From Diploptera punctata (taxonomy: Eukaryota; Arthropoda; Insecta; Blattodea; Blaberidae), in the NCBI GenBank assembly GCA_030220185.1, contig JASPKZ010003845.1, positions 2,946,001 to 3,010,000 of the forward strand: a DNA stretch of 64,000 bases, given 5' to 3'. Position numbers and translations under genes: made by a program. The notes beneath the pieces are model-generated. The model saw nothing but the letters and a program-made list of their open reading frames with translations, ran no database searches and had not been told where the DNA came from. Every line of letters starts with the position of its first letter. Position 1 is the stretch's first letter. Below are positions 55,278 to 64,000 of this stretch, piece by piece.

Positions 55278-55997
55278 AATTGAATAGTTGCCCCGAAAAG
55301 AGATCTAACCCACAAACTATAAATTGTTGGGAAAACGAAAAAAAAAAAAAAAACCTATAATGTTCATTTTGAGGATATTACCTTTATTATATTATATACA
55401 TTTTAATCTCTCATCTTATTGGAATCATATACAGCCAATTTGAATGCAAAATAACACGCTAATAACTAAATATTAACAATTTAATACAGAATTGAATGCA
55501 AAAGTGATCTGTCTCTATAGAGTGGAAAAATGATCTAACACATATTTAATTAAAAATACTATAATAAGAAATAGAAAATACATATTGAACACTGATCCAA
55601 TTAGAAAAAATTCTGACTTAATCAGTTTTCGGTATTTATTTTCCAATTATTGTCATTTCGTTACATTATTTGTGGCTTTATAATTTCCACTCAATTTTTT
55701 AATATTCTGATTAGAATTCACGGAACTGTGGTGGAATGAATTTGCACATGTGCAATAGTTGTTTTTTTTTGCACTTCTATTAATGATTGGCTAATTGCTT
55801 CCGCCATTTTGTTACAGATAGATCACTATTCGCTTGAAAGCCAACTTTTAAAAATAAATAAAACAGGTCCCGAAGAGAATATGGATAATTTTACATGCAC
55901 CATGCCGTGATATTCTCCAGATAGGTCAATAATCCACTGAAAACTCAACTTTCGATTTTTTGTGGGTTAGATCTCTTTTCGGGGCAACTATTCAATT
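55278..55997. mobile_element. Non-autonomous TIR element, 720 bp
   Basis: Left AATTGAATAGTTGCCCCGAA and right, inverted, TTCGGGGCAACTATTCAATT; the TIRs continue to TCTAACCCACAAA, about 40 bp. Interior AT-rich without an ORF. It directly precedes a LINE B fragment. Confidence 0.8.
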
Positions 55998-55999
55998 TT

Positions 56000-56360
56000 G
56001 GATCAGAATGTTGGACGATCACTAAAAGACAAGAACAAAGAATGGAAACAGCTGTGATGAGATTTTTAAGAAATATAGCAGGATATATTCTGCTGGATAA
56101 GAAAAGGAATGAAGATATAAGAAAGGAAGGAACTAAATATTTTCAAACTTACAGACCGAATAATTAAATATAGGAATGACTGGAAAGATCATATTGATAG
56201 AATGCCAGAAGAAATTATTGCTAAATTATAAACCGCACGGAAGGAGAAATGTTGGACGCCCACACAGAAGATGGTCTGAACAATTTTAACAATTCTAGCT
56301 TTCATGAAACCGGAACGAGCCAACAGGCTTAATCCCTAGATGATGATGATGATGATGATA
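56000..56360 (+). mobile_element. LINE B 3' part
   Basis: GSECWTITKRQEQRMETAVM, RFLRNIAGYILLDKKRNE, then RMPEEIIAKL-like wording and RRNVGRPHRRWSEQF. It ends with (GAT)n at 56340..56360. Close to 24780..25350. Confidence 0.8.
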
Positions 56361-57282
56361 TTCAATTTTTAAGAGAACGGGATAAACGTGATAAAATATG
56401 AGAATACCGCAATTTGTTTTAGTGAGGAATTCTTTTATTTTACTCAGTTTCCTGCGGGGCGGTTATTTTTTATTATTACATATGAAACAATTTTACATTA
56501 TTACTTATGTTCTATTCTATTTGTGTTTATATCGCTATCCTTTCTTTCTTTGCTGCGACTCAGTTGAGCAACAAAAATAATGTTATGGTATCTTAATCAG
56601 TAAATAACAGATACAATTTAATGTTGTTTGAACTACACAACTGAAATTATGAAACAATTATCAGCAATATTTACACAATAAGTTCGTGTAAAGATGTTTC
56701 AAGATTTTATTTTAAAGAATTTCTTCTATCTTTAATTTTACCACAAAGTTTCTAAACAGGCAATGGTTCACTGGAGAGATAAATCAGCAAAGTGTACACA
56801 TTCGTGCCTTAAACTTCCCCTAATTCCATATGTTATTACAAGTAAAGTTGATGTAAGAAATTTTACAGAACTCTATCGTTCAAACTTTCACGGTTTGTTC
56901 AGGGATTTTGGTCTAATGCTTTGATACAAGAAAGGTGGCTTAACCACCTGCGTCCTTTGGTCTATCACATATGATACCTTCGACGTTTATTTTTTTCTCG
57001 CTTAGGGAATAACTCCAACTCACTGTGACAAGATCTTCGATACCTTCAGAGTATCAAGAGCTTTTTTTATTTCCGTTCCAACTGCAGTACTTAGATGATA
57101 GCAACAATTAAAGGCAAAAACTTGGTTGTGACTATCAATATATAATATCAAGATTAAAATATCCTTAAATAATCCCCTATATGACCATAATGAACATATC
57201 AAACATAAAAATAAAATTATATTTGACAAAATCTCAATTGAGGACCCCTCAAAAGCCCTCCAAAAATTTTTAACCACAAAAA
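56361..57282. other. Unassigned stretch
   Basis: AT-rich. Hydrophobic open frames here (for example 56398..56580) have no recognisable motif. Confidence 0.4.
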
Positions 57283-57368
57283 AAAAAAAAAAAACACCCA
57301 AACACATACACACAACACACACACCACACACACACACACACATACACACACAGACACATACACAGACA
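57283..57368. repeat. (A)n and (CA)n tract
   Basis: Poly-A followed by CA repeats with CACAGACA variants. Confidence 0.95.
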
Positions 57369-57446
57369 CATTTATATTTAGATGTTATAACCATATTTTT
57401 GACAATTGACAATGATGGCAAATACGATATGAAAAGAAAAATTAAT

Positions 57447-57520
57447 GCTTGAGTCGGGATTTCAACCCGAGTCTCTAAACTCTGTACGTTTAGCGCTCTA
57501 ACGACCTGAGCTACCCAAGT
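57447..57520 (-). tRNA. tRNA-like sequence, probably SINE head or tRNA pseudogene
   Basis: On the minus strand the acceptor strands ACTTGGG and CTCAAGC pair at 6 of 7 positions (with one G.T). The D arm is GCTC..GAGC and the T arm TCGGG-TTGAAAT-CCCGA. The anticodon arm has one base too many: either a 7-nt loop GTACAGA with a shifted stem, or a 9-nt loop. The B box GGTTGAAATCC deviates from GGTTCGAATCC. I do not assign an amino acid. Confidence 0.5.
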
Positions 57521-57879
57521 ATCCAACACAAACGTCCATTTTTCTTATATATGTAGTATTCTCAATTCACACAAGAGGTAGCGGAAAATCATTCCGACTG
57601 ACATCTTGTGGCCAACATAACGGTTAAGCAAATTTTATATACCGCCGGGTGATTTAGAGTTTCTACCTGTACCTGGAATTTTATTTCAGTCTCACTGCAC
57701 ACCCGTTTTGCGAAATACAAGTTCGTTTAACAAATATTTGTGTGTGACATGTCTTACAAATAACCAGAGCACTGTAAAACCTTAAATTAGTTTAAGATCA
57801 GAGACCGATTGTGTACATATCTTTCACAGGTAGTATTCTGTATTTACGGACTAAATATGGCTAAACCGAATATATCATT
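57521..57879. other. Unassigned stretch
   Basis: No repeat or gene recognised. It may be the 5' untranslated part of the Tigger relic that follows. Confidence 0.3.
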
Positions 57880-58400
57880 GTCATTCATTAAACGAAAAAG
57901 TGTAAGTGATTGTAAATAAAGAAAAACAAATGTCAGTACGCCAAATAATGATAAAATTTAAATGTGAAAAAAAAACCAAGTTTATGAGATTTTAAAACAC
58001 AAAAAAAAAATGAATGGATGCAAGGAAATGGTCAAATGAAGAGGAAAGGAGGAAAAATAAGAATAAGAATACAAAAACAGGAAATGAGGAAATCAACAAA
58101 GTAGTGTGGGAGTATTTTAAAAGACCACAATAAAAAATCTCCAAATTTCCTGACCAATGTTCCAAAGTCGAGCTTTAGCTGTTGCCATATCCCTAGGGAA
58201 TATCAAGGCATCTTCAGGTTGGCTGGACAGTTTTAAAAGACGACACAACGTAGTGTGGAATGAAATTTGCGGGGAATCAAAGAATGTCTACGAAAATACA
58301 GTTAGTGAATGGAAACCGAAACTGCATACTTTTAATTTCAGGATACGCGCCTAAGAGACATTTTTAACGCTGACTGAACGGGACTGTTTTATCGCGCTTT
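57880..58400 (+). pseudogene. pogo/Tigger-type transposase fragment
   Basis: Pieces in different frames read VYEILKHKK, NEEINKVVWEYFKRP, then RALAVAISLGNIKASSGWLD, SFKRRHNVVWNEICGESKN and TVSEWKPKLHT. This matches the CENP-B-type DNA-binding HTH of pogo/Tigger transposases (…KASxGWLxxFKxRH…CGES..V…V.EWK). A decayed continuation after 58340 would lead to the DDE domain, which is missing. Stops and shifts show it is a relic. Confidence 0.75.
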
Positions 58401-58467
58401 GCCGTCGAAATAGCTCATACATGTACGTACTACTTCACTCTCCATCGGCAGCGGAACTACAATTAAT

Positions 58468-58662
58468 CCGGTGGCAAACCAGAGGGAAAACGCCCAGTTA
58501 ATAGACCAAGTATAGATGGTAGAATAATATTATCCATGATTTGAGGGAAGTAGATTATACAGAGTATGATTGGAAAACACTAACTCAAGATAGGGATGTA
58601 TGGATAGCTTATGTCCGCGCGGCCATGAACGTACGGGTTCTATAGAGTCAGTGAGTGAGTTA
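58468..58662 (+). mobile_element. LINE A 3' terminal fragment
   Basis: From GCAAACCAGAGGGAAAACGC to TACGGGTTCTATAGAGTCAG and a GAGTGAGTTAG tail. Confidence 0.8.
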
Positions 58663-59109
58663 GAAGGAAACTATAGGTGTTACAAAAAAAAATACACATT
58701 TATGTCAATGATCAACTATGTGTGTCAAAAAATATTTTGGAATAGTTTTTGGATGGAGACATCTACGTATAACGATTGAGGTCGAGGAACCTTGATAGCT
58801 GGATTTTTGTATAAAGACGTGCGTACTATTACACACCATAACACATGTTTGTATGCGTGAAGAATGAGTCAACTCGTGATGAACAAGACATCTGTACCGT
58901 TTGATGACATTTACATACGGGACTACCACATCTCCCGCGACTACTACAAAGTTGACCATAACAATACTACAACGTCATTCTGGTGCCATGAAGGCCATAG
59001 TGTCATAATAAATTTACACAAATAGAAAACGTTCCTATCATGTTAGTTTATAAATAACGATAATCTGCTGGCAATAGAGTAAGCCTGATTTTGTTTATTT
59101 TCATTTTAT
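58663..59109. other. Unassigned stretch
   Basis: Nothing recognised; the minus-strand frame at 58705..58959 has no motif. Confidence 0.35.
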
Positions 59110-59261
59110 AGGTTAACTAGCCAATACCCGATGTGCCCTGCTACACTTAAACGAATTAAATGTATTTTATGTTTAGTTAAATAAGTAAAAAGAAAAATAA
59201 TTATACATTTATATCCTAATTATCAGTTTAGCGGTTGCTTGGTCGGTTTAAAGGATGTCCA

Positions 59262-59400
59262 TCACCGTGGCGTAGTCAGAGTCCCTATCTTCCACTCCTG
59301 CGACCCGGGTTCGATTCCCGGCGGGGCAGGGAATTATAAATTTCCACCTTGGGTCTGAGTGTCTCCTGTCCTTGTGTCTATATGCCAGAATAAAATAAAG
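59262..59400 (+). mobile_element. SINE-C copy 1
   Basis: Head TCACCGTGGCGTAGTCAGAG with B box GGGTTCGATTCCC (about 59308..59320), tail TTCCACCTTGGGTCTGAGTG and GAATAAAATAAAGTTAACAA. Confidence 0.8.
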
Positions 59401-59444
59401 TTAACAATAAAGTAAACAAAAAGAAAATAAATAATAGCTTTTCC

Positions 59445-59600
59445 GTCGCCGTGGCGTAGTCGGTGGAGTCCTACATTCCACTCCGGCGACCCGGGTTCAA
59501 TTCCCGGCGGGGTAGGGGATTATAAATCTCCACCTTGGGTCTGGGTGTATGTCCTATCCTTGTGTTTATATGTGTGAATAAAATAAAGTTAACAAAAAGG
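59445..59600 (+). mobile_element. SINE-C copy 2
   Basis: Direct repeat of copy 1: TCGCCGTGGCGTAGTCGG, B box GGGTTCAATTCCC, CTCCACCTTGGGTCTGGG and the same AAAATAAAGTTAACAAAA end. The two copies are in tandem, separated by about 45 bp of A-rich DNA. Confidence 0.8.
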
Positions 59601-59699
59601 TAAAAACAAGATGGAAAAACAGTGTGTAAACAAAAAAGAGGAAAGAAAAATGAAGTTTAATAAACGTTTGCTAATTAAAAAAAGAGGTAAATTGGCAGA

Positions 59700-59930
59700 T
59701 TTACTTGTAATTCGATCGTTTTAGTGGTAGATTCATCGGTTTAAGGGTAATTTTATCGTTTTAAAGGTAGCTTGGTCGGTTTTACGGGTAGTTTCTCGTT
59801 TTATAGGTAGTTTAATCGGTTTACTGGTAGTTTTGGTCTTTATAGAGGTAGTTTGAATAGCTACTGGTAATTTGGCCGTTATAGAGGCAATTTCATCGAT
59901 TTAGGGGTAGTTTAGTCGGATCGGTTGGAC
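59700..59930. repeat. Minisatellite, period about 22-24 bp
   Basis: About ten degenerate units of the type GGTAGTTTxxTCGGTTTAxx. One more unit, GGTTGCTTGGTCGGTTTAAA, lies at 59232..59252, left of the SINE pair, so the SINEs entered the array. Confidence 0.8.
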
Positions 59931-59939
59931 TTTTTAGAT

Positions 59940-60735
59940 TATGTTTCTGGGTTAGGTTAGATATCGGTCAGGTCAGGTCAGGTCAGGCCATGTTAGGTTC
60001 GGTTAGGTCAGGCAGGATAGGATAGGTTAGGTTTGGATATATTAGGGTAGGTTTATTTAGGTTCGGTTCGGTTAGGTCAGGGTTAGGTCTGGGTTAGGAT
60101 AGTGTTTATGTCCGGGTTATGTCAGGTTTAGGTCAAGTTTAGTTCCGAGTTAGGTCCGGCTTTGGGTTGGGTTCAGTTTGGGTTTCAGTTTTGAGTTCAG
60201 TTTTCGTTTTAGTATTAGTTTCTGGTATTTGGTGTTTTGTTTTGGATTTGGGTTCTGGCTCGGATTTTGATATCGGGTTTGAATTCAGGTTAGGTTCGAT
60301 TTAGGTTTAGCTTAAGTTAGGGTTAGTTTCGTGTTTGGTTCAGTTTAGGGTCAGTGTAGTCTCAGTGTAGGTTCAGTTTAGGTTTGGTTTAGGTTCGTTT
60401 TAGGTTCAGTTTAGGTTATGTTAGGCTTGGTTAGGTTAGGTTTAGGTTCGGATTAAATTTGTGTTAGGTTAGGTTTAGGTTATGGTTAAATTTGTGTTAG
60501 GTTCAGTTTAGGATCAGTGTAGGTTCAATGTAGGTTCAGTTTAGGTTCGGTTTAGTTCGTTTTAGGTTCTGTTTAGGTTCTGTTTAGGTTCGGTTTAGAT
60601 TCATTTAGGATCAATTTAGGTTGAGGTTAGGTTAAGGTTAGGTTCAGGTTATGTTCACGTTATGTTAGGATAAGTTATGTTCGTATGACAGTATAAGTCA
60701 TGTTCGCTCAGGTTGGTTGAGTATAGGTCAGGTCA
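59940..60735. repeat. Degenerate TTAGGT/GGTTCAG-type repeat, about 800 bp
   Basis: Runs of GGTTAGG, GGTCAGG, TTTAGGTTC and TTCAGTTTAGG without a fixed period. Related in composition to the insect telomere unit TTAGG but strongly degenerate and interstitial. Confidence 0.8.
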
Positions 60736-61022
60736 GGTCATTTAACATTTAAATTGGCAAGACACGAATATCTTGGGTCAGTTATTTAAATGTGGCGGAC
60801 CGCGGTAAGAACGAAATCAACCATAACTGTTATTATTAGGTATACTGTGTCGTTTTTAAAGGTGTAGGAGTTGAATATCACATCTCTCTTCTTATAACCT
60901 ATGTTCATCCCGGGGATCTCCTGAACATTTTGCAAAAAAGAAGCCCCATCAGAATCGGATCAACGGTATGGAAACTCGAACAAACAAACAAACAAACAAA
61001 CATTCAATTTTATGTATTGGAT

Positions 61023-61463
61023 AAAACAATAGAAAAACAAATGAGTAGAAATTACTAACATTTGCATCAAATTACATAGTAATGTACAATAATAACCTAG
61101 AGTTTTATATGATTTTGCTTTCTTTGCGGTCCGGAATATATAAATAAGTGGCAGGATAAATTATTGTTTCGCCAATTTGGGATTAGAGTACATGGGAGTA
61201 GTACTCAATTGAATAAGACTGTGATGGTTTTGTTAGAATTGACACTTACTATCAGCAAGTCCGAAATAGTAAAATTGACAGTACTTCGATAACTGATTAA
61301 TTTATGGACTCCTGTATAAAGGGACTATATAAAAATAATAATATCCAGGAAAAAATAAATAAAAGAATACAAAATGCTAAGAAATGTTAATTTTCAATAA
61401 ATAAAGTTTTTACTTTAAAATATCCGACACGTGAAACAAAAACCAGATTGTTTAAAACACTAG
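61023..61463. other. Unassigned stretch between the two repeat domains
   Basis: Nothing recognised. Confidence 0.35.
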
Positions 61464-63250
61464 CTCATACCCGGCGTGCGTTGCTACGCCTAAAGAAATG
61501 AAAATTAATATGTTTTTATGTTTAGTTGAATAAGTAAAGGGAAAAAATAATTATAAATTTATATCGTAATTATTTTAAGATACCTCGTGATGATTACCCG
61601 GCGTTGCCCGGGAATCTATTTATCCCTATCTTCTTGGCATAAATGAGCTGAAAGACGAAAATTAATGTGTTTTTATGTTTGGTTAAATAAGTATGGGGCA
61701 AAATTTATATTGTGATTATTTTTTTGATACCCCGTGCTGTTTACCCGGCATTGCCCGGGTATCTTTAATCCGATCATCTTGGCATAAATAAGCTGAAAGA
61801 CGAACATTATTGTGTTTTTATGTTTAGTTGAATAAGTATAAAATACATTTTATTTCATAATTGTTTTAAGATACCTCGTACTGATTACAGGGCGTCCCCG
61901 GGAATCTGCTTGTTTCAATCTTCCTGGCATAAATGAGCTGAAAGACGATAATTAATGTGTTTTATGTTTAGATGAATTAGTGAAAGGAAAAATAATTATA
62001 AATTTATATCGTAATTATTTTTAGATAACCCCTTGCTGATTACTCATCGCAGACCGAAAATCTACTTATCCCGTTCTTCTTACCATAAATAAGCTGAAAG
62101 TTGAAAATTAATGCGTTTTTATGTTTAGTTGAATAAGTAATGGGAAACATTTATATTATAATTATTTTTAGATACCCCGTGCTGATTACATAGCGTTGCC
62201 CGGGAATTTACTTATCCCGATCTTCTTGGCATAAATGAACTGAAAAGCGAAAAGTAAAGTGTTTTTGTGTATAGCTGAATAAGTAAAAAGAAACATTTCT
62301 TCTTCTTCTTCTTCTGCTTCATGAAATTAGGCCTTTTGACCTGTTTTCACATCAAGTGGGATTTAATGAATCCTCCCATCTAGTAAATGAGCGTCCAACA
62401 TTTCTATGTCCTATTGGTTTGTGCTTTAGTAACAGCTGAGGGATTCTATCTGTAGGCATTCTCTTGACATGTTCATACCAGTTGTTTCTCATGTTGTCAA
62501 TTCTGTTTGTTAAATTAAAAATATTTAAGACCTTCCTAATATCCTCACTTCTTTTCTTGTCAAAAATTGTCACACCCGCTACTGAACGTAGGAACTTCAT
62601 TTCTGCAGTTTCTATTTTCCTTCTGTCTGAAATGTTAAGAGTCCAATTTTCACTTGCATATGTTAAGACAGGCACTGCCATAATTTTGTAAAATTTTAGT
62701 TGTGTGCTCCTCAAAGTTTTATTTTTCAGTGTCCGTCTTATAGTGCCATACATTCTGTAAAATCTATTTAATTTAATATTAATATCTTCCTTCTGGCAGT
62801 ATGATACGTTGCATCCTAAATAATTGAAATTGTTCACCTGTTGTATTATACTGTTATTAATACTGATTTTACACCTCATATGGTCTTTCCTGTTGAATGC
62901 CATTACTTTCGATTTACTTTCAGAGATTGTCGTATTGAATTTATTTGCTATTTCGTTTTAATTTATATGCTGCTATTTGTAAATTGTCTTCTGAAGAGCT
63001 AAGGATTGTCTGATCGTCTGCAAACAGTATGGTATTTAGAATCGTACTGCCAACTTTAAACTCTGTGGTTAAATTTGAAACATTTATATCGTAATTATTT
63101 TATATACCCCGTGCTGATTACCCGGAGTTGTCCGGAAACCCACTTACCCCGATCTTCTTGGCATAAATGAGCCGAAAGACGAAAATGAATGTGTTTTTGT
63201 GTTTAAGTAAAAGAGAAAAAAATATATCATAATTATTTTTACTGATTACA
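61464..63250 (+). repeat. Tandem array, unit about 140-160 bp, split by LINE B
   Basis: Units carry TACCCCGTGCTGATTACCCG, CGTTGCCCGGGAATCT, TTCTTGGCATAAATGAGCTG and TTTTTATGTTTAGTTGAATA. At least five lie at 61464..62298, and one more at 63077..63235 after the LINE. The first unit opens ACTAGCTCATACCCGGCGTG. Confidence 0.85.
62299..63076 (-). mobile_element. LINE B, 5'-truncated, inserted in the tandem array
   Basis: Minus strand. After RT motif C ILFADDQTILSS (about 63040) and one frame shift near 62955, a 183-codon open frame (62903..62352) reads MAFNRKDHMRCKISINNSII, QQVNNFNYLGCNVSYCQ, TIRRTLKNKTLRSTQLKFYK, VPVLTYASENW, EMKFLRSVAGV and RMPTDRIPQLLLKHKPIGHR. The tail is (GAA)n at 62299..62316. 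GAAACATTT flanks both ends (62290..62298, 63077..63085). This is the least decayed LINE B here. Confidence 0.9.
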
Positions 63251-63639
63251 CTGGACAAGAAATTTCAAACTTTTTTTTGCACTCGATTGAAAATAGGTGA
63301 TTATATATATTTGACCTATGCTGAATTCAGATCTGCAATCCAAAAATTTCTATCGCGTACCATTTCGGCAGGAAACGTGATTGAAAATTTCCATACAAAG
63401 AAAAAAAAAAAGACCGAACAGTTCAGTATTCTGGTAATTCCTTATGTTATATTTGTAAATGCAAGGGAAATTAAGAAAGAGTTATATACATAACTTTCGG
63501 GAAGACTTAGTCACAAATTTTCTGATTTACCATGCAAAAATGTATAGACATACGGTATATAAAAAAGAAAGGTTTCATTTTATTCACATTCTAAAAAGAT
63601 TTTCTGGAACATTTTTGCTTGTGGACAATATCAGGAACA
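63251..63639. other. Unassigned AT-rich stretch
   Basis: No recognised motif on either strand; possibly the 3' flank of the next element. Confidence 0.35.
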
Positions 63640-64000
63640 TCCCTAATTAGCTGCCAACAATAGTCATCTAATATGCTGGGTGACTATTGCCCTTTGTATC
63701 TTCTTTTCATGATAGATATGTCTTGATGAAAACGTTCTCCCCCAGGTTGGGAGGAAAGAAGTCCAGATGGGAATGTAGCAAATGTATTTTCAATGACATA
63801 TTACACCTCAAGTTTTTATATGTCTTTTAGCATCATCTCAATAACTTCTTGGTAGTTTTTCGGCCCTTACATTTCCCATAAAATTTGCACACACTGTCTT
63901 GAATCCCACCCATGCTGCTTTCTCACTGTCCTCTAGCACGTCATCAAACTTCTTATCTTGCATCACTTTACGAATTTGTGGGCCAATAAAAATGTCTTCC
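63640..64000 (-). pseudogene. Broken member of a multicopy arthropod coding family, open at right edge
   Basis: The minus strand from the edge reads EDIFIGPQIRKVMQDKKFDD, VLEDSEKAAWVGFKTVCANF and MGNVRAEKL. It then shifts frame and continues as NMSLKIHLLHSHLDFF-like wording, GGERFHQDISIMKRRYKG, and SPSILDDYCWQL near 63645. I recall this (GPQIR..., FLHSHLDFF, GERFHQD, ADYCWTL) as an uncharacterised family repeated in cockroach and other invertebrate genomes, probably carried by transposons. Function is unknown. At least two frame breaks make this copy a pseudogene. The N-terminal part lies outside the window. Confidence 0.6.

Larger units (their letters stand above)
59110..61022 (+). repeat. 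Large composite repeat: ACCCG-start, SINE pair, minisatellite, TTAGGT-like block, (CAAA)n end
   Basis: Begins TAACTAGCCAATACCCGATG, the same opening as ACTAGCTCATACCCGGCGTG at 61464. It ends CATCAGAATCGGATCAACGG followed by (CAAA)n (60975..60998) and TTTTATGTATTGGA. This start and end wording belongs to a dispersed repeat common in insects. The element class is uncertain. Confidence 0.5.

Noticed and set aside
57020..57529. 169-codon minus-strand frame
   Set aside because: It spans a tRNA-like sequence, a CA repeat (poly Val-Cys) and a poly-A tract; no motif, hence no gene.
59262..59600. Pair of functional tRNA genes
   Set aside because: B boxes are present, but the heads run into a common SINE body with an AAAATAAAGTTAACAA end; no clean acceptor stem closes them.
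59940..60735. True telomere
   Set aside because: The TTAGG-like units are too degenerate, lack a fixed period and lie inside a dispersed repeat with ordinary sequence on both sides.
52384..64000. bHLH and PAS-A exons of the dys gene within the window
   Set aside because: I looked on the minus strand for basic-helix-loop-helix and PAS-A wording and found none; they are probably beyond the right edge, though a short diverged exon could have been missed.

Overview
The window looks like a piece of a large, AT-rich, repeat-laden insect genome, most likely a cockroach (Blattodea, Periplaneta-like). I infer this from the dominant non-LTR families (tail peptides such as WAGHVARMGNERRAWKLL and GRPRMRWENNI), the tRNA-headed SINEs, the many (AAT)n tracts and the TTAGG-like repeats. 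There are no operons, ribosome binding sites, CRISPR arrays or other prokaryotic features.

I can support one host gene. It lies on the minus strand: three exons of a bHLH-PAS transcription factor that I assign to dysfusion/NPAS4-like. Exon 52277..52383 carries the first half of the PAS-B domain. Exon 49279..49438 carries the second half of PAS-B but is frame-disrupted in the assembled sequence. Exon 28047..29260 carries the junction after PAS-B and a long Ala/Pro/His-rich C-terminal region. Splice phases agree at both junctions. The introns are about 2.9 kb and 20.0 kb and are packed with transposons. The bHLH and PAS-A exons should lie beyond 52383, to the right; I did not find them.

Everything else is mostly mobile DNA, often nested. 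I use local labels. LINE A is the commonest family: about 25 pieces, the best copy at 40556..42110 minus, with 3' tails made of short GTTA/AGTA-like repeats. LINE B and LINE C have GAA or GAT repeat tails. LINEs D, E and F and an RNase H-bearing LINE are fragments. SINE-A, B, C and others have tRNA-like heads with a recognisable B box. There are also a 1458-bp mariner-like element with TIRs and TA target sites (44923..46380), a shorter mariner relative (44166..44728), a hAT-like element with an 8-bp duplication (53832..54812), a pogo/Tigger relic (57880..58400), Penelope-like pieces with a GIY-YIG endonuclease relic and foldback ends, a Mutator-like foldback (37578..38063), and a possible Helitron 3' end (251..283).

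Layout. 1..5065: SINE and LINE tails and a LINE C copy. 5066..11200: AT-rich, mostly unrecognised. 11200..21100: dense LINEs A, B, C and D with a tandem duplication. 21100..28041: inverted-repeat elements and LINE B. 28047..29260: the large exon. 29261..49278: the long intron with LINE A, foldback, satellite-like, mariner and Penelope material. 49279..52383: two exons. 52384..58660: LINE A, hAT and Tigger. 59110..63250: a tandem-repeat domain with TTAGGT-like DNA, split by a LINE B. 63640..64000: a broken multicopy coding family at the right edge.

Several insertions keep readable target-site duplications, so their order of arrival can be worked out. None of the transposon reading frames looks fully intact.
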